The notes below the pieces were generated by a model, which was given only the letters and a program-made list of their open reading frames with translations, made no database searches and was not told where the DNA came from. DNA of 64,000 nt from Musa acuminata AAA Group (lineage: Eukaryota > Streptophyta > Magnoliopsida > Zingiberales > Musaceae), in assembly GCF_036884655.1 (NCBI RefSeq), contig NC_088340.1, forward strand, positions 5,229,501 to 5,293,500, read 5' to 3'. Below are positions 43,701 through 56,205 of the stretch, piece by piece; within the stretch, counting starts at the first letter, position 1, and each line of letters opens with the position of its first letter. The translations under genes and the position numbers were made by a program.

Positions 43701-46484
43701 TCTAGATTAACTAAATAAAATTGAAGAGACAGACCGAGTTTCCAACCAGTGAGACTACAAGAAGCCATATATTACAGATGGAGGGGCTATCTACACCTCA
43801 AAGATGCTGATGAATTTGGCTATAGTGTTAAGCTTTTCACCCAGCTATCATCTCATATTTTATTGCATGTCAAATTTGAAACCAAATTATGATAATAAAG
43901 TCAGCCAAATAATATCTGATCTAATAAGCTCTTCATCCAATTAGTTAATTTAAGACACACCTAGAATTAGCTTTTGGCCCAAGTTTGATTCCCATATGCT
44001 AGTACATATCAAATTTGAAAACCAATTAACTATGATAAAGTTAACTTAACAGAAATCCCATCTAATGAGCTTTCCATCTGAATAAGATAATATAATAGTT
44101 ACCCATCCATCTAGATGACCATTGCCAATTCATCATAGAATTTTGATTTGTTATTTGTTAAGACTACATTATATGCCAAATAAACTAATGAGAGAAGCTA
44201 AGCTGGAAGCACAACACTTCCTCTTTACTCACCCTTCGTGCAACTGAAACAAAATGGACAAACTGTGGTTTTTAATCCCTATAAGGAAGACACTGGTTGT
44301 AAAAATAAATGACGATTAACTGCATATAAGTTGTCACTCACTTCCCATAATTCTTCAATTTTCTCATATTCATTTATCATATTTTGTTGAATTATAAGAA
44401 GAACAACAAAAATAGTGGTGTGTGCCTCCTGCCATCTAAGAGAAATAGGAAGAAAACCCTTATAAGAGATCCAGTATTATCTAAGAGAACCCCAAATGGG
44501 GAAATGAAAAAAATGGGATATCACCTCAGGAAAGTTCAAGATATAGATGGAGGATGCCTTCTAAACCTTTTATTGTGAATATAAGTCAAAGAATAGAATT
44601 AGCTGACTATATAGGCTTTCCACAAGAAGCAATAAAGTAAGTAGTGTAAAAGATTATACCTCTTAGGCGGCCAAAATGTGAGAGGTCCATGATCTACAAA
44701 AAAACACAAATTTAATAAATATGAAAAAAGAAGAGTGATGAATATCAAACACTGCGATATTCAAGTTCTGGATGTATTTTAAAAGAGCCTATTGTGAAAA
44801 AGAGTTCAGAAAAACTTGTAGAAAGATGATGGATAGATCCTGATGCAACTAGAGCATATAATCAGTTCAGTGCACAAATTCTCCTGACAATTTAATCAAC
44901 TCAATTTTGATTTACAAATTCAAATAATGTAATGAAATCCTATTCTATGAAAACGAATGTCTTTTCCTGCTAGCTTGGGCATTAGACGTGTGATCACATT
45001 ATAGACAGGAGAAAAACAAAGTATGTTCAAGCCACTCAAGTCATAAGAGTCAACCCCCAACTATGGAAAGCGAAAAAATCAGGGCAAACAGAGTGATAAC
45101 AAGGAAAAGAAACAGAAGAGTATTTGTGGCAAGCACATTTGAAGGGAGGGCTCCTAGGAGATTCCCAACTTTAATCCCCTTCCATATTTAATTTTAGAAT
45201 ATCCACTGAAAAAAGACAACAAATATTGATAAATTGAATACTGTCATTAGCCTAAGTGCTCTGATTTAAGCTCCAGGACAATTCCTGAAGTATATTCCAG
45301 AATTTTAACAATATAATAATAATACAATGAATGTTGTGGCAATAAGCCTGGAAAGTACAGCTAGTGTTAATGATATGATATCTTATGAGCATGATATTGC
45401 TAAAGATCAAAAGCAAGACTTAATTAGAAAAGATTATTTCTAAAATAAAAGAACATACCGCAACTCCATTAAAGGCAGCATCAATAGCCGCATTATCATC
45501 ACCAAATGTTTCAGCAGTACAGTGTTCTAATGCTGCACCTTCAGTCGCCTTGAGTTCCTATTAAAAAATTAGAAGAAAAAAATAAACTTAAATAACTAAC
45601 AAGACCCTTTACATAGAAAGAGAGTCTGAAAGACCAGTCGACTAATTAGATAGGAAACGGTAATTGTCATGTGATTCTTTACTTGTAAGAGTTTATTTTA
45701 TAGGGCTTCAGGAAAGGTCCGGCTGTTCATATATGAACACAGATCACCTCTGCTTTACAGATTGATCATAAATAGACATAGGCAGTCAATTAAAGTGGTG
45801 AGTTGACATAGTTATAGAATGACTTTTCCTTTTCGCAATGAAGGAATACTAATTTAATAACATCCAATTTTTTTCAAATTTGAAAACATTTTTTTTCTAG
45901 CTGGGCAACAACAAGATGCCGTAGTGAAAAGGGTCCAAGCCTAGTTTTTGTTCCCATGCCAATCTCTATTACTCTCTCCACCATTTTGTCTTACTACATG
46001 AAAAGCACCTACAAATTTAATGATAATGCGACAGAACTCAAGAAGACTATGCTAACAACAAAACCTAGAGCTTATAGTCATCTGTTTGCTTAATACTCCG
46101 GAAGCTTCGCAGCCTAAGACCTCGGTAAGCAACTAATTACGATCAGTTATCAACCAAACGAGCGACTTTCTAAGCAATGATAGCATCACATTCATGCGTC
46201 TACCTAGTCTCCGGTGCGGAATTCCAAAGAAGAAATCGTGTAAAGATAAGAAAGAAACAGAGAGGACAAACGGGGTCGCCATCGATCGGTGGAGGCGAGA
46301 CATCAAGCGGCAACGCCGAAGGAGCGCAGCGAAGAGGTCTCCACGGAGGCGGAGTGAGGCGGGCAGGAGGCGACCATTTCGAAGCGCCACCGAGGCGGTA
46401 GTTGCGGCCGGAGAGGAACGAGGAGAAGCCTCGCGGCCTCGAGAGACCTACGGGCGGGCCAAAGTAGGAACGGAGCGCCTCCAT
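37728..46484 (-). CDS. Plastid COG0354 (YgfZ/IBA57-like) folate-binding protein, At1g60990 type
   Basis: Twelve exons, from ATG at 46484: 46272-46484, 45459-45557, 44660-44693, 42322-42395, 42166-42231, 41999-42063, 40855-40942, 40697-40762, 38798-38963, 38169-38252, 37948-38075, 37728-37886 (stop TGA). All junctions are GT-AG and in frame, giving 413 residues, near the usual length. The N-terminus (MEALRSYFGPP, rich in Ser, Arg and Pro) looks like a plastid transit peptide. The GcvT-like folate domain is clear (RVTGKDRFHFLHNQ, CDTVFVTATARTID), and the family signature KGCYKGQE spans the exon junction at 38169/38075 with the cysteine present. COG0354 proteins use tetrahydrofolate to help build or repair Fe-S clusters in certain enzymes; they are not aminomethyltransferases despite the fold. 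The Arabidopsis relative At1g60990 is plastidial. The specific clients here are unknown. Confidence 0.94.
38551..38601. repeat. Small inverted repeat in a COG0354 intron
   Basis: ACATCAGACAGTCTC and GAGATTGTCTGATGT pair with one mismatch around a loop of about 20 bases. It may be a hairpin remnant of a small element. Confidence 0.6.
43379..43471. repeat. Direct repeat of 27 bp, 66 bp apart
   Basis: AAAAAGATGAGGTGTCTGGT plus TCATATA occurs at 43379 and again at 43445, in the COG0354 intron 42396-44659. The rest of this AT-rich intron shows nothing recognisable. Confidence 0.8.
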
Positions 46485-49400
46485 CGGCGACGGAGTAGCG
46501 GCGATCTCTCCTCCAATTCTTCTGGATAAGAGGTGTCACGTGGAGGGGAGTTTTGATCGGAGTCATCCAAATGGTACATCAGAACCGTCCGTATGCCACC
46601 GACCACGTGATCTTGAGTTGGGTCCGGATCACCAATACCAGACGAGCCACCAACCAGGGAAGTAAGGCTTCCCATTGGCCAATAGCCGCAGGGAGAGTTG
46701 GGGGATGGCAGCATTTCAGGGTTTTATTTATTTATTATTCTGAAATATATTCGAGTGATACAATTAATTATGAAGTCGATTTTGAATTTTAAGTATGTCA
46801 AAATTCAGAAATATCTTTTTCGAATCTAACATATAGTACTTGTCAAGTTTTTTCAGATACTTATATTTGATTTTGAGTATAAATTTATGCATAGAAATGT
46901 TATTTGATTAGTACATTATTGGAAGTGATAGAATTTGAGGTTTAAGTTTAGGTGTGAGCATCATATATATATATGTTAATTAATTATAATAAAAAAAAAT
47001 ATTTTATTTTTTAAAATTAAAATTTTAGAGTAAGGATGGTAATGGATCAACCACCAATACATTTCATCTAAATCCAGTACAAGGTTCTGAAATCCAATAC
47101 AAATAAATGGATTAAATAGATCTTGATATTTAAAAAACTTAATCCACTATCATCTCTAGCCCATATTAGAAGTGATAATGGATAGTGCATGAATTATATC
47201 TTCCTTAAATCTATTGTAAATCTAATAAAAAATATATGAATCTGATTTAAGTGGATCAGATGAATATAACTTAGAAATGGTGGAGGAGAGTTTGGAGCAA
47301 CCAATGAAGAGAGATTGGAGGCTAAGAACAGAAGAGACATAAAAGAAAGGATGGAAGGACTCTATTTGCACCTTTCTTGCCGGTATGAAGCCCAAGAAAT
47401 CATACTTTGTGGGTCCATATTTGGATAAAGAAAATTAAAAGTGGATTTATTCATTAAACCCGCAACAATTAATTTTTGAGATTTTAAATCACATACAATA
47501 TGTGTCGTTAAAATGCCTTTAACTATTATTTAGAAGTATCATTTTTAATATAAAAAATTATATATTAATGATGCATATAATGATTATAGACCTATCGCTC
47601 GTCTAATAATACACTAACAGATCCGAATGTCTCAGTGGAGATTAGAGATATCATTTGAAATATATACCTTATGAATTTGTTATTACATTATAATTTTTAC
47701 ATATTAAATATTTTTAAAATCCATAATAAGAAAATAAATTTCTTTTTGTTAAAAACTTAGTAAAAAACATATTAGGATTTACGTGAGTCTACAAATTAAA
47801 ATTATGTCCATGTCTGGCCGTGGGATGTAGTCTTGACTCTAGGTCTTAATATGTCAATTATATTTCAATATTAAAATCAGGAAAGTTGTTAATAATTTGT
47901 ATTTTATATCAATTTTATATTTTATAACTTGTATTTTATATTTCATAACTTATATTTTATATTAAATTTGTCTCACATTAGCATCAGATGCCATTATAGT
48001 GATAGACTATTTGAGTCAAACTTAGGGTCCCAGTTGCCACTGATGCACCATTATCCTAATCACTAATAGGATATAGAAAACAAAGATATAGCATTGACCA
48101 CAAATTTAATGTCTACATACCAAAAAAAAATTCTATATACAACACAGTGCCAAGATCATATATGAAAGCCAAAACAGGGAAAAGGTAGAGATCAAAGACA
48201 AAGATTGCGTGTTGGAATGCTTCAGAGAGTAGCTATTTTACACAAACAAACATGCAAATAGGAACCACAATTGTTCAAGATAAATGATTGAGATTCATGA
48301 TAGTGATGGTATAGGTTTCATAACCAAGCCAAGAACATTACTCTGGTGGAGATAATATGATTTAATGAATTTGTATAATATAATCAGTACAATTTTTATA
48401 CTACCATTTTTAAATAATAAATATTTGTTGATACTTATTTTAATTATCTACTCTATGACATCCATCATTTGGTACTTATCCTTGCATAAATTTGATGCAA
48501 TACTATTATTTCAGTGTCTATACATAAATTTGATGCAATACTCTTATCCTTGCCTAATGCATTGACTGGTGATAAATTCAAAATGAATTTGAACCAGACA
48601 CAAGCAGATATAGATTTTTTTCCCCTTATTTGTATGAATTGCTGTCTTATACATCACATGTTCTCCATCATGCCTTCATAAAAGGACCATTGACAAACAA
48701 ACAAGAAGAAAAAGAGGGTTTACAACCAATTGGAATCTATAGGGAGATGTTGAGCTATTTGTGTGAGCCAATAAGAAAATGACCAGACATACATAACTTC
48801 AAACAGTCCATGTTCCAAAGTGCATAATATTGCCATAGAAATACAAAATTTTCAATCTTTGCATAGTAGTCCTCCAAAATCCTCCATTGTGCATGTCAAT
48901 GTCTTTGTTTCACTTTTTTTTTCTTTCTAATACTAGTTGATTTGACCTAGTATAAGGAAATAAAACTTTTCTTTTTGACAAAAAGCAACAGCAGTCCAAA
49001 TCAAGTCTAAATTGTGACTTGACAAGTCCAGAGTCCAACTTAAGACTTGGGCAAATTTTGGGGCTATGACTTCTCCTGTGCTCAATCTTTTCATGTTAGT
49101 TCTTTTTTCTTCTATTCCTCCTTAGTCACTTTCATGAATAGGGAAAACTTGGATATATGATAAGATCATTAGATGCAAGTGGTCTAGGAGTGTGTGGATG
49201 GGCCTTGGATGGAGAAAAAATTAATGAAAGGGAGATGTATGAATAGGAAGGATGAAAGGGGCTGTAGTGGACTTTATAGAGCATGAGAAGATTTGAGTGA
49301 TTTGATGCAAATCATAAAAGAAATGTTGGAACTTTTACATATCTATCATTAAAAACATTTGAAATAGCATGCATCACCCTCTAGAATTTAATATTGCATA

Positions 49401-50968
49401 TATGCATATATCCACATTATATATATCCATTCAAATATTTAAATCCTTCATATATGTCATTCACCTTAGTTTAACCACCATAAACCATGGTTACTAGGAG
49501 TTTTAAAAAATATTAAGATAATAATACTTCAAAACATCCTTTTATTTGGTATTGAAAACTTAGATTTAAAGGGGTAAATACAAAAACTACTAATTTGTAT
49601 TTCTAGGACATATTTCCATGGCCAGGAATGACAGAACTTCAAACTACTCTGAAACTTGTGTTCTTTTTTCTCATGTGCAATGAATTTTGAGAACGTGCGA
49701 ACATATTCTAAGTTTTTCTATCCAACTAATTAATGCGTTTTGGCAACTTGAGGAATGTAACTTTTGAAGTTGATTCTCCACTTGGAATAGTTATTTGGAA
49801 TAAATACTTGGGAATAACCTTACAAGCCTTTACATTCATAATCTATTCTAAACGAATAGGAAAACAGAGCACAACATTGAAGCTTCCACAGGATTTCGAC
49901 ACAACACAATGGCTTCATCCACACATGCTTGCGGGCGATTCTTGCCCGCACGCAACGTGCATCACGAAGCCATTCCCAGAAGGATTGTCAACCTAACTCA
50001 ATAAATCCTTGGGTGATTTGGAAGTGATGCGCATGGCCTGACGAGTTCCACATACACACGCATGTACGCGCAACACGCCTCCATGTATGGTATGGATTCT
50101 TCCCATAGACATATGCTGTGAATAACATGGAGTCGAAACGTACCTGGAAAGAAGGCAAGGAGAAGTTCAAGTTGACAACCCAGGCATTTCGTCGAACACC
50201 TCGACAGCGTTTGTAGGATTTTGGAGTCCAAGTTGCCTACACGCGGAGCCGAAAGCGGGAACGGTGTTCGCACTTTGCAGTCTCCATGGAACCCGAAGCC
50301 CGGTCAACATCCGGCGGATGAAGGAAGGCGAAGGCGCGGTAACAACCATCCACATCCACTTCTCCCGCGACGGCCCAATTCCCGCACGTGTCGGAAATAG
50401 AGGGTAGCGACAGCGAGGCTGGGAGCCGTCAAGCGCCGGTTCTGTTCCGATCCCCTACTGCGGCATTGGATTCGGTCTCTTTTTGGTCCTTCCTCTCGGA
50501 TAACGACGGCCTCACTTCACCAACGGATTCCGCACCCGTGACTCTCCTCGCCTTCTGATTTGAGAGTTACCTGGGGTCACCGGGACCCACAAATTGGGTA
50601 TGTAGTCGGTGTGCCAGCTATATTTTGTCCCTCATTACCTCACGAGGTAAATGTGCGCGCCCGGCGGTCTGCCCACGGCAACGAACCCAGCGCTGAAGCG
50701 TGCAGCTCGGCCACGGCCGAGTCCACTCCCTGCTTTTTGACGCAACGCCCAGCGGTACGCCTCCGGTTCCGTCCCTTTCGCACCTTGCCCCACCCAAATT
50801 TGCCTCGGAGAACAAATAAAAATGGAGGATGATGGCGATGATGGGGAAAAGAAACGGTATAGGAATCCTGTGCCCTCTCCACCACCTACACCGCTCCCGT
50901 ATGATATCCGGCTGCATGTATAAATTCGTACCCTCCACATCCCTCCTTGTTCGCTTCGTCATTGGTTG
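46485..50968. other. 4.5-kb region between divergent COG0354 and ILR1-like genes
   Basis: It contains both promoters. The part next to each gene is GC-rich (46485-46700, 50170-50960); the middle is AT-rich with a short AT microsatellite near 46965. No coding exon, tRNA or bounded transposon could be supported. Confidence 0.6.
50919..50925 (+). promoter_or_regulatory. TATA box of the ILR1-like gene
   Basis: TATAAAT 44 bases before the ATG at 50969. This would give a short 5' untranslated region of roughly 15-20 bases. It is the only good TATA in the GC-rich upstream region. Confidence 0.55.
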
Positions 50969-53900
50969 ATGATGGCGTCCATCGTGTCGCCGGGTGGCGT
51001 TGTGGTGGTGATACTACTGCTGTCCGCTGCGCTCTGCTCCGCTTCTTACTTCACGGAGGACGTCGTGCTCGCAGGCGCCTGCAGGGATGGTTGCGGCGGC
51101 ACGCACGGGAGGGAGAGCAACGGGAGCGGCAGCGTCGGGAGGGATTGGAGGGGGGAGGCTGAGGAGGAGGAGGAGGAGGAGGAGCGGGATTGGAGGGCGG
51201 AGATCCTGGGGTTGGCGAGACGGCCGCAGGCGGTGGAGTGGGTGACGGCGGTTAGGAGGAGGATCCACGAGCACCCGGAGCTGGCGTACCAGGAGTTCGA
51301 GACGAGCAGGCTGATTAGGGAGGAGCTCGATCGCATGGGGGTGGAGTACCGGTTCCCGTTGGCGGGGACCGGCGTCGTCGCCACCATCGGCACCGGCGGG
51401 CTGCCATTCGTCGCCCTGCGGGCTGATATGGATGCTCTGCCGATCCAGGTTTATGAGAATTCCCTTGTCCTCTTTTTTGTTTGATTAGTTGTTGAAATCA
51501 AAGGGAAATTCTAGCTCGATCTGTATAAATTCCACCTGCTACTTGGGGCTTCAGTAGATCTTGATGCTATTGAGGAAATTAGATTGTGACTACGAGATAT
51601 TAGTAATAATAATCTTTTAGGCTGGTATAGAAGGTGCAGTTCACAAACTGTAAATTGTCACTTGGATAAGGTGTCACTAAGATTGCTCATTAGTTGGACT
51701 TACTGCCATGAGATTTTTGCTCTGCTCATTTCTTCTGGATTTCCATGGTCCTCTATGGTCGATCTGAAAGTGTCTTTCAATCAATATGGACCCCAATAAA
51801 CGGAGAATCTGAGAAAGGTCCTTGAGTTTAACATTTTTGGTAATGTTATCGTCCAGTTGCTCTCACACAAAGTCCTATGCCGGTGCCAGATATTGATTTA
51901 ATGGAATGGACTAAGCCACCTTGAAAAATTCCATGTGACCTTTCCTTGAATTATTATCCATGTGAGCGTTCCTTGAATCCTTCATTATTGTTCTGTTGGG
52001 ACAACATTTGTCTTCTACTTTTCACATGGAAGATAATGCATGTGTTGTACTTGATGAGTCTGGAAGCAGTCAGGGACACAATGTCAGTGTAAGATTTGTA
52101 AGTGTTCTGCACGTGCGAGAGAGTGATATACGATACGATGTCTTGGTAAATATCTATGGTAAGACCTGCTTTGAGGTTAAATGATCCTGCGGTGTCGCTT
52201 TCAGCCATCTTTTGGCTTTGGTTGCTGAGAAAGTTGATTTGCTAACTAAAAGTATCAATACTGACTCACTTCTTTTTTCTTTTATATCCCACGTTCTATC
52301 TCAGGAAGCTGTCGAGTGGAAGTACAAGAGCAAGGTCCCCGGTAAAATGCATGCTTGTGGGCATGATGCACATGTAGCCATGCTCTTAGGTGCTGCCAAG
52401 ATATTAAAGGCCCGTGAACATCGTCTAAAGGTTTTTGTCCTTCTGAAAAACTCGTACTCATACTATAGTGACTTCAGTTGCCTGAGTTTATGATTGATTT
52501 TTCTTGGTAAATGACATCTTGATATTAGGAAATATCCTCACATGACCTGAGTAAGTGATTTAGTTTCATTTGTCACCTGTGAACAAGCTGCACATATCAC
52601 AATTCATTTTCATTAAGTGGCTACTTTTCTGTTTTTTCATCATATAAACCTTTATATCCTTAATGAACAACTAGTTATATTTTATCCCAGTAACACACAT
52701 GCATTTAGATTCTCCGATCGATTTCCTCTGTTCAACAACGGATGGTGCATTCTCAAATCTTAAGTTTAAACCATGGATTGAAGGTAAACTTTTCAAGGTA
52801 AGATGACAAAGCAGTTATGCTATCAGTGTTCCAATTTCAAAGGTCTTCATTTCTAGAAAGCAGTGAACCTATTTCAACAAAATTAGTTTAAAGTTTAAAG
52901 TACAGAGAGGAAGGGTTTCGGATTGCCGTAAGCCGATCTTAACAAAGTGATATGGCTGTATCTTAAACCTTTTTGTGTAAGTTAGTGCTCGAGGCTTTTA
53001 CCATCCGGGAACCTCAATGTTACATTTGTCTGGTGATATGGCAAATTGCCATTGACATATGATTATAGCATGTCACCGGGTTAAAAGTCTGGAGTATAAA
53101 CACATCTCTGAGATATTTATTGTAACAAGCAGCTCTTCAGCACCAGTTTCCTAAGAGCTTTCATTGTCGTGACAATCTTACTAGCTGAGCTGGAAAGATA
53201 AGCAACTTAAATGTCATTGTATGTTTTTTCAACTCACATGTTAAGTTTTATGTTCTCTTCTATAATGGATAGTTTAGTAATAGTTATTTATTACTTGCGG
53301 TGGAATAGGAAAGGAGACCAGTGCTAGTAATTAATCTGTGCGAGGGAATTGGGTTTTATTTTTACAATGTACATAAGAAAGTAAGTGTAGTAGTCAGTAC
53401 TGGGTGAAAACAAAGTGGATCAATTTAGGTGGTGTTGATGGTAGACTTGTTGGTATAAGTAAATGCAATTTGCAGGCAACAACTGGAAAAGGAGATGCTA
53501 TGCAACAAGCGGTGGTTGTGTAGGGATAAACAAAATGTAACTTTTGTTTTCTGATTGTGAATAGCTTGTTAGAACAGAATGAATACTCGATGAACATTTC
53601 CTTGTGGTTTAAAATATATTTTACATGCTCAACTTTTATTCCAAATACTGAAATTTAGTTCTTAACTGATGGCTGAACAAACTTTTTTGTCAGAGGAGCT
53701 AGTCCATGTTTATTCAGACAGAATTCTTATTCATATCGGTTAGTCTGGCTCTTTCCATATTGTCCATTGAAGTTATTAAAACAAAGAACAAATTTGTGGT
53801 GTGATATTAAACTACTATGATTCATTTAATAAGGATTAGCAACCTTTGTGGATAAAATAGATGGACAATAGTTAAATTACTTGTAGAATATATGCAACTA

Positions 53901-56205
53901 TTTTAATAATGGATTTAACATCATGATGGTAAAATCTTATTTTGTGGTGTTTCTAATATAATGATCATGAGTTTGTGTTTAACTTTATTGGAAAAGTTGC
54001 AAAATTTTAAACACCAGAGTGCTTGTGCTATGAGTTGGCAATAGACTTTAACCTACTTCACCTGCCTTCTTAAGCTTCTCCTTAAGTTGTTGTATCTCCT
54101 TAACCTGTGGAAGTAGACAACAAGGAATTAAGTCTGTAGATGTCTCAAGCTGATGACTTCCTGACACTGCTTCTAAGGAGTGTTGGGGAAATATAGAGAA
54201 AAGAAAAAAAAAATCAGAAGAAGAAGCATAAATGATTTTGGTAAGGATATGACGTTTCGGTTTTGTTTCAAAAGTTTTGGATGTGTTTTGGTTGATACCA
54301 ATGGGCCATATTCTGAAAGCGCTCAGGGGACCAAGATTGATTCTTACCAGACCCGTGTTGGCGGGAGCCTCGTACAGTGGGCCATATATGCGGTTTGGAT
54401 TCATGTCTCAAGTTATATGGGGCACATTGCTTAATACATGCCAAGTCAGCAACTGGCCAAGACTATTTCTCTCGACCACACTCTGATCTTTTTGTTACTG
54501 ACCCTCTTAGAGAAGTCTTTGGACAATTTTTTTCTGCAAACTTTTAAATGTTATAAATATCTTATTTTAATTTGTTTTGTTATCTGACCACTATTCCTTT
54601 CCAATAGAGATCCTTTTGGCACAACAGCCAAATTTAGAGCTAATACCAGCTGCATAGGTTCTGACTGTTTCTGTAACCACAGGGAACTGTTAAGCTGCTT
54701 TTTCAGCCAGCAGAAGAAGCTGGAATAGGCGCTAAGAGGATGATTGAGGATGGTGCTTTGGAAGATGTTGAGGCTATATTTGCAGTTCATGTATCCCATG
54801 AACGCCCAACTTCTGTCATCGGTTCGAGGCCTGGACCTCTGCTTGCTGGATGTGGGTTTTTCCATGCACGAATAAGGGGACGGGAGGGACATGCTGGAAA
54901 TCCACACCATTCAGTTGATCCCATTTTGGCTGCCTCAGCTGTGGTAATAAGCTTACAGAATATTGTGTCCCGTGAAGCCAATCCTCTAGATTCACAGGTT
55001 AGGGTTCTTTTTCGGTGTATTATTTCTAAGGTTTTGTTTATGCTTGTGAATTGAATAGAAAATATTCGCAGAGTCGACCTGTTCCAACAACTTGTCTGAC
55101 TTGCTGTGCTTTGAATTCAACTCCATGTTTTTTCATCTGAGATTGTAATTCATCTTGCCTTTCTTTTTCGATAAAAAATAATAAATTATAATCAATATAC
55201 TAGATAGAGCATTCGAAAATATTGTCCCATTTCTTTAGCAAATTTGATTGTGTGTCAATTTAGATAATTGTATTCCTTCTGCTTGCAACGATTTGCAATG
55301 GCTAATTGCTTTGAGTGGCAATAATCTCAAGTTTTTCTGCTGACACGATGATAATTATCACCGGTGTTAACTGATAACAATTCAGATTGTGTTTACTACT
55401 ACGGTGATGTAGCGTAATAAATAGATGCATTTCTCTGGCTATTAAAAATTTAAAATACAGAGGCTTGAAGCTGAAATGTTGACCTTGGTCTTCTAGAAGA
55501 TTCACTTAATTCTTCGATGTAGAAAATTGACCTGCTAAAGCAGTTTTACATTTTGTTGCTTTGTTTTTCTTCATGATTTGAGTGTTTTTTTTTTCCTTTC
55601 ATCTGTTTCAGGTAGTCTCGGTGGCCTCATTTAATGGCGGCTACAATCTTGATGTGATTCCTGAATCTGTAACCATTGGTGGAACTTTCAGGGCTTTCTC
55701 TAACACAAGCTTTTACCAGCTTCGGCGCAGAATAGAAGAGGTTGGTGATCAGATAGCCTTTTCATTGTCATAGGATCTCTTGCCAAAGTTTATTATTTTT
55801 CATATACCTTAGCTTCTATTCATCAAAAACACTTTGGCACAGGTAATTGTAGAGCAATCTAGTGTCTACAGATGCGCTGCATCCGTAGACTTCTTCGAGA
55901 AAGAAAGGTTTTACCCGCCGACAGTTAACGAGGAGTCAATGTACGAGCATTTGAAGAAGGTAGCCACCAACATGCTGGGCTTCGATAACTTCATGGTCGT
56001 CCCACCGATGATGGGTGCAGAAGACTTCTCGTTCTACTCCGAAGTGATTCCAGCAGCCTTCTACTACATCGGAGTACGGAACGAGACATTAGGATCAGTT
56101 CACACCGGCCATTCTCCTTATTTCATGATCGACGAAGATGTTCTTCCTACTGGTGCTGCCATGCATGCTGCAATCGCCGAGAGGTACCTTATCGAGCATG
56201 GTTAG
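50969..56205 (+). CDS. IAA-amino acid hydrolase ILR1-like (M20D amidohydrolase)
   Basis: Five exons, 50969-51448, 52305-52430, 54683-54997, 55612-55740, 55843-56205, joining in phase to 470 residues. It cleaves amide conjugates of indole-3-acetic acid with amino acids (some members also jasmonoyl conjugates), releasing free hormone, normally in the ER lumen. A signal peptide is clear ([25 protein letters not shown]). The M20 core is complete: [23 protein letters not shown], metal-binding HACGHDAH at 176-183, the catalytic glutamates in PAEE at 213-214, [22 protein letters not shown] and VHTGHSPYF. Compared with typical members (about 420-450 residues) there is an extra Gly/Glu-rich linker with eight consecutive glutamates after the signal peptide. 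The C-terminus ends IEHG, so no classical KDEL/HDEL retrieval signal is seen. Which ILL subgroup it belongs to (ILL6/ILL3-like by impression) needs a tree. Confidence 0.95.
51161..51184 (+). repeat. Coding GAG trinucleotide repeat in the ILR1-like gene
   Basis: Eight GAG codons in a row encode eight glutamates in the linker between signal peptide and peptidase domain. Such runs vary in length between alleles. Confidence 0.9.

Noticed and set aside
46177..46529. Plus-strand Arg-rich frames
   Set aside because: Antisense to the first exon of the COG0354 gene.
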